A stretch of 64,000 nt of DNA, taken from positions 2,232,001-2,296,000 of the forward strand of contig JAUCEF010000001.1 of NCBI GenBank assembly GCA_033558025.1. The letters run 5' to 3'. The notes below the pieces were generated by a model. The model saw nothing but the letters and a program-made list of their open reading frames with translations. It was not told where the DNA came from and ran no database searches. Positions 9,527-20,612 of this stretch are shown piece by piece. The translations under genes were made by a program, and so were the position numbers. Position 1 is the first letter of the stretch, and the number at the start of each line of letters is the position of its first letter. The DNA is from Phytophthora sp. 'mugwort' (taxonomy: Eukaryota > Oomycota > Peronosporomycetes > Peronosporales > Peronosporaceae).

Positions 9527-11828
9527 TTAATCTGATGGAGGTTCTAGGTGACTGTGGTGCTTCCTGCCTATCGTCTCTAGTGGCTGTGAACTTAAACCCG
9601 TGTGACCTGCTTTCGTTCCATGATGACCAGTGGTAGAATCTGCTACGTCGTCAAAGTTGTCGGACCGTCGTCTTGAGGGCTTGTGGTGAGCAACTGGCAA
9701 TCGTTCCGAATCTCCAGCATGTACTGGAGCGCGCTCTGCGTGAGCCTTGTCGCTTCCGTTGCTGTTCCCACTTGCACCACTTGAACCGCTGGTAGGAGAT
9801 GAAACAGGTTGGCGAGGCCGTGCACGAGTATTTCCCGTTGATGTGGCATACCGCTTGAAGCTGACAGGATGATTTGGACTCAGCGCTATGGGCATTGGCG
9901 TATTCATCGTTCCGGTACTCCCAGATCCTGAAGGTCGTGGCGAGTGTCTGTCGGTCTTGAGTGCCCCCTTTTGCTGAAGCGGGTTGTCCATAATTCGTCC
10001 GCCGCGTACTCGTCCAGCAGTCGGCGTTCCACTAGACGTACTAAAGCTTCCACCTGAGCCCACTGCCAGGTTACCGCTGGCACTGGAGGACGTCAATACA
10101 CTGTGTGTACTGCCGCCCCCACCAAGATCAGTCCGTGAATGTCGCTGGACTATTGATGGTAACTTGTCGTCGTCATTAGCCTTTGCGGCCATTGAAGGAG
10201 GTGCGGGCGTGTAAGTAATTGCAAAGCTCCCGTCATCGTCATCATCACCGTCTACATTATCTTGTAAGGAGGTACACGCAAACGACGTGGGCAGACAGCC
10301 CGATGTGCCAGCTGTGCCACGCACCCAGGGGTGGCTGAAAATCTCGGGAATGGTTGCTCGCTCGTTTGGATCAGGCTTGAGCATCCGAAGCACGAGATCT
10401 GTGAGTGCTGGACTCAGATCCGTATCGAGCTTAAACTGACATCGCATGATGCGATTTCGGATGACATTCTCTCGTGGGCGATTGGTCCCTTGGAGATCGG
10501 GTCCTTCGAAGGGCAATCGACCACACACGATCGCAAACAGAATTATACCTAAACTCCACACATCGAGCGGCGGGCCTGCGTTCGATGTCCCGCGAAAAAC
10601 TTCCGGCGCCAAGTACGAAATGGACCCACAACTCGTTTTCATCATAGCTCCCGGTTTGTAAAAATCGCTTAGACCGAAATCTGCGATCTTGGCTGTGGAA
10701 ATGTCGTTTTTACTAAAGAAACATGCAGTAGATCCGACATCATTAGAATTACGGTAAGAAAATGACAAGAAACAAAATACCAGCGTCTCCAAATTTACTT
10801 TGTGAGCAAGATGTTTTCCAGTTTGAGATCTCGGTGGCAAATGTGTTGGTTATGGGCGTATCCGACACCACCCAGAATTTGAGAGAATAACCCCACACCA
10901 TCCTCTTCCGACAGGCCACCTGGAAACTGTTTAATGTAGTGGAAAAGGTCACCCCTGGATGCACGAGAAATACAACATAGAACTCAGTAACATGTCACTT
11001 TTAAGTCCTAGCTACAAGCAAACCAAGGTGCGTACCCTTCCAGCAGCTCAAATACAAGCACAATATGGTTGGGTTCGTTGATCACACGTAGTAATTTAAT
11101 GATGCTCGGGTGGTTGAGTGCCTGCAAAATTGAGTAACAAAAGAAGGCATCAGCAAGAAATGTAACTGCTACCTTCCAGCTTATCTTAACATACCGTCAG
11201 GCACTGGATCTCGGTCGTCGTACGCTCGACGTCTCCCAACGATCCCATCTCGCTTTTCTACATACAAAAAAAGTAATCAGCTTTCAATTTACCCACGCCT
11301 TCCACATTATTCGCCGTCCCTCACCAGGATGAACTTCAGAGCCACTTTATCGTTCGTGAGTTGGTGCACGCCCAGTCTCACTTCTCCGAAGCCTCCTCTG
11401 CCCAACAGCGTCGTCACCTTGTACCCTCCCACGACGTTTGCCACCTTCTCGTCGCTGCTGCTCTGCGCGTCTTCTCCGCCTGAATTGGGCGCCTTGAAGG
11501 ACCTCCCCGTGGAGAAGAAAAGCATGTCGTTCTCTTCGATGCACATGATGTCATCGATCTCAGCACCATCGGCGTTGAACACCCTCGAGGCTATAGGGAC
11601 CATCTCCAGTCGCTGTGAGGCGGCACACAGGAACTCGTCCCAGCTCCAGTGATGCTGCACGAACAGCACTATAACCACGAAGTAAAAATCAGTCTTTTAG
11701 CTCCATATTTTGGGCTTAAAAGGAGGGCCACCTTTAGGGTTGTCGAAATGGCCGTTCTTGAAGGCCTTAATAGGCTTCCCCTGGACTGCGTGGTCGCTGA
11801 AGTCGTCCATGTCGTCAAAGTCCGCCAT
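9527..11828 (-). CDS. Doublecortin-domain Ser/Thr protein kinase (DCLK-like architecture, CAMK/SNF1-type catalytic domain)
   Basis: Six exons on the minus strand (11732-11828, 11325-11668, 11195-11257, 11036-11121, 10799-10954, 9527-10712) close in phase to 643 residues. Residues about 14-92 form a doublecortin domain: FKNGHFDNPKVLFVQHHWSW continuing into DEFLCAASQRL and VFNADGAEIDD. The kinase follows from residue 115: glycine loop GRGGFGEV (about 122-129), VALKF lysine, HRDLKLEN catalytic loop, DFGLSDF, CGSISYLAPEV activation segment, DVWSLGIILFAI and a final HPWV. All catalytic residues are present. The last 250 residues are Ser/Gly/Thr-rich and disordered, with a DDDDD run. Doublecortin domains bind microtubules, so the protein probably phosphorylates targets at the cytoskeleton. 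It is convergent with the GT41 gene, 102 bp apart. The order of domains matches animal DCLK, though DCX-kinase fusions may have arisen separately. Confidence 0.9.
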
Positions 11829-12187
11829 GTTTGCTTCGTTCCAGGCCCCGCAGCATCCGGCGGCTCCTGTCGCTCGCTGCTATTGGCGCTCCCGCTCTCA
11901 CGCCGACGGAGCCGTTTCCGTTCTTGCTTGGCCTTGCTCGGCTCCGCCACCTTGGACCCTATATATAGTTTTAGGTATGGGCGGCATACCAAAACCCCAA
12001 GTCACTAGACAAAAAAGGCAACTGCAACTTGACCATCACTCTGTTCCAAGTCACCTCTTCTATCACATATGATACGTTCTTACAGGTCCCGTCGCTTTGC
12101 ATGGGGAGAATCCCTCGCACAATAGGAATCTCAGTCTAAGCGAGTGAACGCCCCGCGCGCGTGGACCGGAAGACCCCTTTAGGAACT
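11829..12187. promoter_or_regulatory. Bidirectional intergenic region between the DCX kinase and UBC13
   Basis: 359 bp separate two divergent ATGs. A TATA-like run (tatatatag) lies at about 11960. No gene, repeat or RNA is visible, so the region probably holds both 5' leaders and promoters. Confidence 0.4.
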
Positions 12188-12971
<784 letters not shown>

Positions 12972-13124
12972 GCTCAAGAGAAATAGCAAAAGCAGGCGCT
13001 CAGTCGACTGTAGTTTCACTTTCATTTTTTTTAAATTTCTTCATCTTGAAACGTGTAAAAGAGGCCCTGGTGGTCCTGTGTGTCATCCTGACTTCTACGT
13101 GGCAGCTACACCGATGACTGGTTC

Positions 13125-14625
13125 CTACAGCTCCGTGTGCTCATCCGATGCAGCCTTTTTCAGGTGGCAAGATGCAGAGGATCGCAACACGAAGACAGGA
13201 AAGTGCGACACTCTGAATGGAGCGGTTAAGTCGCTCTGGGCGAAACCGAAGGTGTCTAGAAGCTGCCAGTCCTGCAAGAGCAAAGGCAGCCGGAGAGGGC
13301 CATACTGACGCTGAGCATTCCACACCAACGTATCAGCCCCAATTGGCACAGCAAGGAAAACAGTGGCAGCGCTGTTCACATTCCCATGTTCACTGGCCGC
13401 GCATGGAGGCGAGGCAAGTTTGCGCAACTCTTGCATAACCTTGAGGTCGCCATCAGGGTCCAGCGGATCACCAGCTCGACCGAGACCTTCACTTGCGATT
13501 GTTTCGACTGCTAACACGACGTCGAAATGCTGGGTATTTTCACCGTAGAACTCGGCCGTGGTGAAGGTCTGCAACTTGGGGTGGTTGTAGCGCAGCCGGT
13601 TTCGGCCAACGGTCGTGCAGGATGCCGCATGTTGAGCCAGACACAAACTCTCAATCCATGGACGTTCGCTACTGCCTACGATAAGCACGCGCTTGTCTTT
13701 TAGCGGATACTTTTCCAGCGCCGTGTACAGGAACGTGTCTGCCGCAGAGTATCCGACAACATGTTTGCGTGCGTCTTCCACAAACGACTCGATGGTTGCA
13801 CGTGAATATTCCTTGCCAAACGGTCGCTCGGCACCACTGCAGCAAGAATCAAAACAACTCGAACAAGTTAACAGCAGCACAATCAACACTATCATCAACG
13901 ACTCACGTTTGGTCGTCAAAATACCACTTGCGAACTGGCACACGGCCGTTCATGGTATATCGATTGCACAAGTCTGACGGCATATTCGTCGGCGGGCTCG
14001 TTGAGACTCTCTCCCCTCCATCCTCCTTTGTGTCTTCTGAGTCGCTGCTGTCTTCGCACGACAGGACGCTCGGTTCCGACGGACTGGTGTCCACCCACCG
14101 GGCGTAGAAAGCTCGTAACTTCGCACCAGGCTTCTCCACCTCAGAAGCGCTCCGGTGTGCAGCGTTGGCTTCCACATACACGCGCAGCACGAAGCGGTCA
14201 CCGGTCTTGTTGGGGTCCAGCTCCACTCGGTATTTCGTCACATACTGCAGCTGCGAGTCGATGAACATCTCGAACGCCGCGTCATCAATCGCGCCAGTGC
14301 TCGGCTCAAAGAGCGACATAGTCACTAGCGCCTCGTCGGTACTGAAACCCTCGGGGAAAACTACGGACACATCAAGCACCATGGAGGAAACGTGCAGCAC
14401 GTCGGTATCTTCGTCATTAGTATCGACCCAAACTTCGTCCTGTGACGGCGCCACATCGATTGTCACGGGGAAACCGGGGTCGTGCATTGTCCACGAATCT
14501 CGGCGGAAGACGGCACTGCCTGGAAGGGCGACGGCGGCGCGACATGTCGCTAGTAGGGAGAGCACTAAGGTCACGACGTAGCGCAGCATCAAGCCCGACT
14601 CTTGCTTCAAGATGATAGTTGACAC
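13125..14625 (-). CDS. Secretory-pathway protein with C-terminal DUF268/methyltransferase-like domain
   Basis: Exons 13907-14625 and 13125-13836 joined by a 70-nt intron (phase 2/1) give 476 residues. The N-terminus has a hydrophobic stretch (MLRYVVTLVLSLLATCRA, with MLRY at 14589 as the likelier start), read as a signal peptide or anchor. Residues 30-170 look like a beta-rich luminal domain with no match I know. After an acidic Ser/Asp linker the second half (about 235-476) contains GKEYSRATIESFVED, VLIVGSSERPWIESLCLAQ and VGRNRLRYNHPKLQTF, then an Asp/Val strand (FDVVLAVETI). That is the pattern of the DUF268 family, a Rossmann methyltransferase-like fold known from nematodes and other eukaryotes. 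The substrate is unknown. It is divergent from BMT2, with 79 bp between starts, so a shared promoter is likely. Confidence 0.75.
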
Positions 14626-14704
14626 GCGATTTTAGTCGTACTAACAACATAAAGAACTTTAAGTTGCTACACCAGCAACTTGAATCCGCATAAGCCGATT
14701 CCTA

Positions 14705-15571
14705 ATGGGTATCACTGCGGCGAATGGCGGCGGTGCCGCGGCGTCGGGCGGCACGCCGGCAGCCAAGCAGGTGAAAAAGGTCAAGAAGTCCCGCAAGGCG
14801 CTGCACATCGCCCCACCACGCATGAAGTCGCGACGCAAGGCGCGGCAGGTGACCACGAACTTCCACCGCCTGACGCACGAGCTGGACGGACTCAAACAAC
14901 AGACGCCGGCGGACACTGAGGCGCAGCAACGGCGTAGTGAGCGCATGGCCGAGATCAGCAGGAAGCTGGAGGAGCTGGGTGGTCGCCAGGCTTACCAAGA
15001 CGCCAGTATTCTGAGCACGAGCTTCCATCGCACGTCCAAGTGGGTCTTCCAGCTGCTCACGCGCTTCGGGCGGCGGCCAAAGGCCAAGCAAACACCGCTG
15101 CGCGTACTGGAGGTAGGAGCCATCAACACGCAGCTGCTGTCATGCCCGTGGCTGGACGTCCGAGCCATCGATCTCAACTCGAGGCACGAGCGCATCGAAC
15201 AGCGCGACTTCTTCACGCTCAAACCCACGGGCGAGTTCCAGGTCGTCGTGTCCAGCATGGTGCTCAACTGCGTCCCTGGCGCCAACAAGCGCGGCGAGAT
15301 GCTACGACTCTATCGGGAACATTTGACGGAAGGAGGCCTGCTTTTTCTCATGTTGCCGCTGCTGTGTCTGCGTCACTCGCAGTTCATGACATATGCCCGC
15401 TTCTCCAAAATCTTGGAGGCCGTGGGCTTCCGTGTGCGCGAGACCAAAGACTCGCCCAAGGTCGCTTTCTTCTGCTTGGAGCGGATTGAGACAGTTAACG
15501 AGAAGGCTTCATTCCCGCATAAACTGCTGGTGCGAGGCGACAAGCGCAACGACTTCAGCGTCGTCATCTAG
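14705..15571 (+). CDS. BMT2: 25S rRNA adenine-N1 methyltransferase BMT2
   Basis: Intronless, 288 residues. BMT2 methylates N1 of an adenine in helix 65 of large-subunit rRNA in the nucleolus using S-adenosylmethionine. Support: a basic N-terminal tail (KKVKKSRKALHI) suited to nucleolar targeting, the BMT2-type block TTNFHRLTHELD then YQDASILSTSFHRTSKWV, a SAM-binding strand LRVLEVGAINTQ near residue 133, the acidic strand DVRAIDLNS, and the post-motif DFF with VVVSSMVLNCVPGANKRGEML, which is highly characteristic of the family. Length is near the yeast enzyme (about 337) minus its longer tail. The start at 14705 is the first ATG after the divergent neighbour. It is convergent with the CCA-adding enzyme gene, 101 bp apart. 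Identification is confident from motifs; the exact modified base is inferred from yeast. Confidence 0.9.
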   Translation: MGITAANGGGAAASGGTPAAKQVKKVKKSRKALHIAPPRMKSRRKARQVTTNFHRLTHELDGLKQQTPADTEAQQRRSERMAEISRKLEELGGRQAYQDASILSTSFHRTSKWVFQLLTRFGRRPKAKQTPLRVLEVGAINTQLLSCPWLDVRAIDLNSRHERIEQRDFFTLKPTGEFQVVVSSMVLNCVPGANKRGEMLRLYREHLTEGGLLFLMLPLLCLRHSQFMTYARFSKILEAVGFRVRETKDSPKVAFFCLERIETVNEKASFPHKLLVRGDKRNDFSVVI

Positions 15572-15672
15572 ATAGAAAGTAGTGCTTCTACATTTCTGTA
15601 TCTACTAATCCGACTACTTTCGTGTGCTGCCTGTCACGTCCCTCACCCAATTGTTTCAAGTCTATTGTGACC

Positions 15673-17347
15673 TTACTTCGTCTCAGCGGCGACGAACGCC
15701 TTGAAGTGAACCATACACTCGTCGCGCGTCTTCTCGGGGTACGAGAGTTGCCACGCCAGAATACAGTCGAGCAGCTCCTTCATGTGTGGACCAGGCTTGA
15801 CGCCGAGCTGCTTTACAAGATCATTTCCCTATCAAGAAGCAAGGCACAAACACAAGAGATTAGTTCAGATCCAAGTCATACTTGTAAGTAAACAAACTTA
15901 CATTGACTAGTGGCTTGAGTTCCCAGACGCCGTCCAAACCAGCTCCCCGGATCTGTGAGCTGAAAGTGTCGTAACGCTTTGACACTGTGGCGCGGGCCTC
16001 TGCGGCTTCCTCTACCGATCCGGTGTCCGTGACTTCTTGCACCAGTGCAACATCGCGGCAGAGCTCCCACTGAATACCAATCCTGCGGATAAGCAGGCCA
16101 ACCTTCACCCGGTCGAAGGCATCTGCTGTCGCTGCCTGGAGCTCAGCAACGTGAGCTAAGACATTATCCACGTCCTTAGCATCGCGGTTGGGCAACTTAA
16201 GCGAGTCTTGGACAACGAAGGTAGCGATTGATCGGCGGCGCTTATCGCGCACACAGAGACCACGAAACGGCAGCAATAAGGACGCCAAGATACGAACGTG
16301 CAGTTCGTGCTTCTTCGTAGCTGCCATACTGTCGACGTCTAGAACCTCATCCGAAGTCAAATGACGATACATCTCCGACACATACGCGTAGCAAAGATCC
16401 CACACGTTACCAGCAACCGCCTCCATGGCGCCATCCGGACGACAAACGGGCGTCTTCTCCAATAGAGCCGAGGGCAGGAACACGCTTTCGCAAAGATGAA
16501 GATCGTGCAGTAGTCGCAGCGCACGTTCAGGATGCGCGGCACTGCCCGTGAGCATACCGGACAGCTCCTTGCCCACTCGCTCGCGACTCACTTTGCGTAC
16601 GAGCGCTACCCTGACTTCCTCCAGTTGTGCCGCAGCACGCAGATCGCCCTCTAGTGTGCAGTTAAACCGGGACGCAAAGCGCACGGCACGCAGCACGCGC
16701 AGCGGGTCGTCCAGGAACGTAACCCGAGGCTCCAGCGGCGTGCGCAGCCGCCCATTCTCCAGGTCCTCGATGCCTCGGCCAGTATAGTCCTCCACCTGTT
16801 TCGTAGCCAGGTTGTAAAAAAGACTGTTGATGGTGAAGTCGCGGCGCTCGGCGTCCTGCTGGGGCGTGCCGATCTCCACGGTCGGGATGCGGTTATCTTC
16901 GGACGCGTAAGTCTCAGCTCGAAGGTTGACGAAGTCCACCCAGCCCATGTCCTCTCCGATCTGCATGGTGGCCGTCTCCAGGTGCTTGCTCTGCTCTGGA
17001 TTGGCCTTGATGACGCCCACAGCCCGCGCTTTGCGGCCCTGCGCCGTCTCATATGAGTTCACGAGGTCCGCGAAAGCACGGCCTGTCATGCGGTCCAACA
17101 CGATGTCTACGTCGTCGCTGTCCCGGCCCAGCAGCTTGTCGCGCACCCAGCCGCCGGCGACGCGGAGCACGGCGCCGTCTGCAGCGGGCTGGGTAGCCAC
17201 GTCCAGAAGGAAGGCAAAGAGCTTCTCCTCGGCTGGCGTGAGCTTCACGGTGGTCTGCAGTACGTTGCGCATAGCTGACTGGGGCTCTTCGACTCGCTGC
17301 TTCTTGCCGGGACTTGGAGAAGGAGACGACCCCAAGCGCTTCACCAT
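15673..17347 (-). CDS. CCA1: CCA-adding enzyme, tRNA nucleotidyltransferase
   Basis: Two exons, 15902-17347 and 15673-15828, with a 73-nt intron in phase 0 give 533 residues. Reading through the intron would stop early and lose the last helix, so the spliced form is preferred. The enzyme adds CCA to tRNA 3' ends without a template. The class II nucleotidyltransferase head is clear: VAGGWVRDKLLGRDSDDVDI with the metal-binding D-x-D, then RRDFTINSLFYNL, the nucleotide-selecting segment DPLRVLRAVRFASRF (an R-x-x-R arrangement) and RERVGKEL. The C-terminal part is helical, as in the neck/body/tail of the family. A basic stretch GKKQRVEE near residue 14 could be a nuclear signal; mitochondrial copies would need an alternative start. 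It is divergent from the NKAPD1-like gene, with 86 bp between ATGs. Confidence 0.95.
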
Positions 17348-17433
17348 GCCGGTTCAATGGGCAAAACCTATTGATTTATTGGCATTATCAAAGGGACCGA
17401 TTTTCGACCAGTTAGAATTGACGTTTACTGATA

Positions 17434-18315
17434 ATGGCAGACGATGGCATCGCGGCAGCGGAGATCGCGAGGCAGATTGCGGCGCTGAAGCCTCGTGTGG
17501 AGGGATCCAGGGGTGTGATGGGGTATCTGGTTCGTGCTGTAAAAGCTGCGTGTTGTGTAGTACTTCTGGCCGAATCTGACGTGGCTGCGATGGTGCAGGA
17601 CAAGCCCCTAGGTGACAAGCGCGTGGATGTCAACAAGACGTTCTTGGCCAGCACCATCCGAGGGTGCGTTTGAGCTGGTCCGGTGAGCTTTTAGACTTGA
17701 TGGAGTAAGGTGCTGATAATTCTCGTAATGATTTGCTGCAGTGTGAACTCTCACAACCGTCGGCAGGAGGAGGACAAGTGCTGGACGCTGCGGCAAATGG
17801 AGCGCAAGCTGGATGAGTCCAGGGATCAGCGCAGGCCCAGGAGAAGCCGCAGCCACAGTAGAGATAGAAGAAGAAGACGCAGTCCGAGTAGAAGCCGAAG
17901 TGGGAGTCCGAGTAGCTGGAAACATCGCAGACGAAGTCGAAGCAGGAGCATGCGGCGGGAAGAGCGCAGCTCATCGAGACACCGTCGTACTCGAGCTTGT
18001 AGCTCTGCGACTGAAGTGCAGCGTGAAATGAAGGATAGGGAAGACGAACGCAGCTACTGGAGTCGGAAGAAGGCCGAAAAGACTCGTAAGCTTTGGGAAA
18101 ACCTGCACTCGGAAGGCACTGTGTCTGTGGAGAACGCACCCGACTTCAGTTCCGATGAATCCGACCATGACGATATTAAACCTAAGAAGCCGTCGCCAGC
18201 TCTTGATCGCAATGAGAAGAAGCATAAGAAGCATAAGAAGCACAAGAAAAATGACCGGAAGGATGACAAGAAGGCGAAGAGACGGCAAAAAGTTTCCCCT
18301 ACGCGGACGCACTAG
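17434..18315 (+). CDS. NKAPD1-like RS/KH-rich nuclear protein
   Basis: Exons 17434-17514, 17599-17663 and 17742-18315 join to 239 residues. Intron 1 (84 nt) keeps the frame open if retained, so an isoform is possible. The spliced core TFLASTIRGVNSHNRRQEED followed by KCWTLRQMERKL resembles human NKAPD1 ([20 protein letters not shown]), a small nuclear protein of unknown role with a NKAP-like N-terminus. After this come Arg/Ser dipeptides (RRSRSHSRDRRRRRSPSRSRS), typical of splicing factors, an acidic patch DFSSDESDHDD and a Lys/His repeat tail (KKHKKHKKHKK). Placement in a splicing-related network is inferred from the RS domain. The resemblance is good over about 35 residues; elsewhere the sequence is low complexity, so orthology is tentative. 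Confidence 0.7.
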
Positions 18316-18410
18316 CATTTCTGGTTGCATTGTAACCCTTCTCACGACTAAATGGCAGCACTTGCGAGCTTTAATCTAAGAAGAGAAGCCCCTGCAAGTT
18401 TCTGATTGCC

Positions 18411-20217
18411 TTAGTTCCACGTCGATATAGCCTGGAATGTTGCGAAGACCATCGTGAAGACGCCCAATCCAATGACGACGTTGTTTGAGGTACGACCTTC
18501 ACCCACAAGCTTTGAGTGAAACAGGCACGGATAGATGAAAGCCAGCGGCACGGAGCAGAACCCACCGATGAGGGCCACAAAGTTGTCCAACTCCTCCTTC
18601 CCGAAATACGCGATAGCAGCAGTGAGGCACACGAGCGTAAACCGAAATCCATTCTTCTCCCAGCGCCAGAAGCCCTTCTGGCTGCGGTGAGGGAATAGAT
18701 AGCCTTCCAGAATCTTCACCACTGGATATAACATGAGCGGGTACGTGAACACAAGCGCGAGCGAGTACGTAATCTGGACAGACATAGTAGCCACGCTGTC
18801 TTGGGCGCTGGGCAGGTTAAGCGTAACGACCGACTGCGTGTTCTGGCCAAACGCCGCGTACACAAGCCCAGCAAACACCGAGAAGAGAGTTACGAGGAAC
18901 AGCATCGTGTAGGCGAGGATACGCGGAAACTTGTGCTTGATGTCGTCATCCATGGCGTCGTAGATCGGAAGTACCAATCCAATGCCTTCAAAACAGTAGA
19001 CGGCCGTACCCAAGAGCATGGCCCAGCTCGTCGAGTTGAAGTTTACCCACGTAGCACTGTCAACCGGTGCGTCGTCCAGCGTTTGCATCGTGTAAGAGAT
19101 AATGTAGACGATGCCAAACAGGATCAGGAGATCTGCGAACAGGTTCGTGAGTGCGAAGTATTCGATGCGACGCACCCACGAGAGCGGCGTGTACAGCAAG
19201 ATTTGGAGCAGGATTAGCGTCAATGATGAAGACGCTGTGGTTCTCTGGATCCCAAACGCGGCCAAAATGACTTCACCGATATTCTTCTCCACGAAGATCA
19301 AGTATGAGCAGCAGAAACCAATCTGAGAGAGTACGAGTGAAATATTCACAGCCACACGGCCAATCTTGCCGAACGCCTTTTCTCCCACAAGACCATACGA
19401 CACATTAACGCGACCAGTGCGTCGCACCACGTTGGAGCATTCCGTCAAACGCAGCATACAGAAGGTGGACAATATCGCTGAAGCGCACAACGCCGCCAGC
19501 GAGAAGAGCATGCCTCCGTTCTGGAAACCCTTGGGCAGGAACAGGATGCCGCTGCCAATGAACGATTTAAGGATCGTAAACACAGTCTTTCCGATGGTCG
19601 CACCCGGTTGCTGTTTCTCGGGTCTTCGCTTCCACGCGCGACTCAACAGCGGCGTCGCCGTCTCCTACAAGTACATGGCACCAAAGCATCAGAAATTATA
19701 ACACATTTGCTTTCCCATCTATCTCGACTTGCCACGTACGTCCGAGTCGTCATCGTCGTCCGCGAGTCCGAGACTGGCTACGATGAAGTCTCCGTACGCG
19801 GACTGAAGGAAGCCTGACGTGGGTTGGATTGATTCGAGGAACGAGTCCTGCACGTAGGACGGCACATGCGGGCTATTCCCTCCCAGGTTAGTAATCACGT
19901 GGTCGCGGCGGAATCCTCCGGGTTGCGCGATGTCCGACGCTTTGCCTATAATATAAACCCAATTAGTTGCAGTAGTTGCCTGTACGCATGTTGTATCCGT
20001 TGCGCGTACCGATATCCCCATGCAGGATCTCGCTTTGGTCTGGCAGCGATTTCGGGCGCGGCGGACCGTCCTGCGTCTCCTTCAGGATAGCGAAGAAGAT
20101 ATCGCGCGTCATGTCCGAGCCTTCCTCGGTGATGTCATGCACGTCCGCGGGCAGCAGCGGCTCTCCGTCGAGGCCGGGCACGGGCGGCTGCTTGCCAGTA
20201 TTGTCGTTGGCCATCAT
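18411..20217 (-). CDS. AAAP-family amino-acid transporter with acidic N-terminal extension
   Basis: Exons 19986-20217, 19740-19945 and 18411-19664 give 563 residues with closed phases. The last exon carries about 11 hydrophobic segments of the amino acid/auxin permease (AAAP, SLC36/SLC38-like) type. It opens with the family hallmark FTILKSFIGSGILFLPKGFQ and later has TAVYCFEGIGLVLPIYDAM and FTYPLMLYPVVKILE. The first 150 residues are cytosolic, acidic and Pro-rich. Such proteins move amino acids with protons or Na+ across plasma, lysosomal or vacuolar membranes; substrate and location here are unknown. Start chosen at 20217 (MMANDNTGK); an upstream in-frame Met at 20289 is possible. The first intron would be only 40 nt, shorter than any other here, so that junction is the least certain part of the model. 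Confidence 0.85.
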
Positions 20218-20612
20218 TGGCTGTTGAATTTGCTCGAAGGTCGGTGAAAGCGGCAATGAACTCCGAAAGGGCAACGCACCTATCTGCAAACCGTTTTATG
20301 CGACTTTTACACCGTAATATTTAGTGAATTATCTAAGTAAAAAACAAACTTCACATTTTCGCTGGACGGAATGAGTATTGGCCACCAATGGGACAGATAT
20401 GTTGGTGTAGTCTCCGGTTCACCGGACATATGGGTATCCATGCGTATAGGAGTATGAAGTGAGGGTAGCAGAGCAAGGGCGTAGTAAATTGTCCAAAGCG
20501 GCTACATAGCTGGGCTTCAACTAACGATGTAGCCATTTTCACGAAAGATGGCTACACGGTCTCAGCTAAAACTAGACCTGTCTGGCTTTAGCCAAGTCAT
20601 TCATGGATCGCC

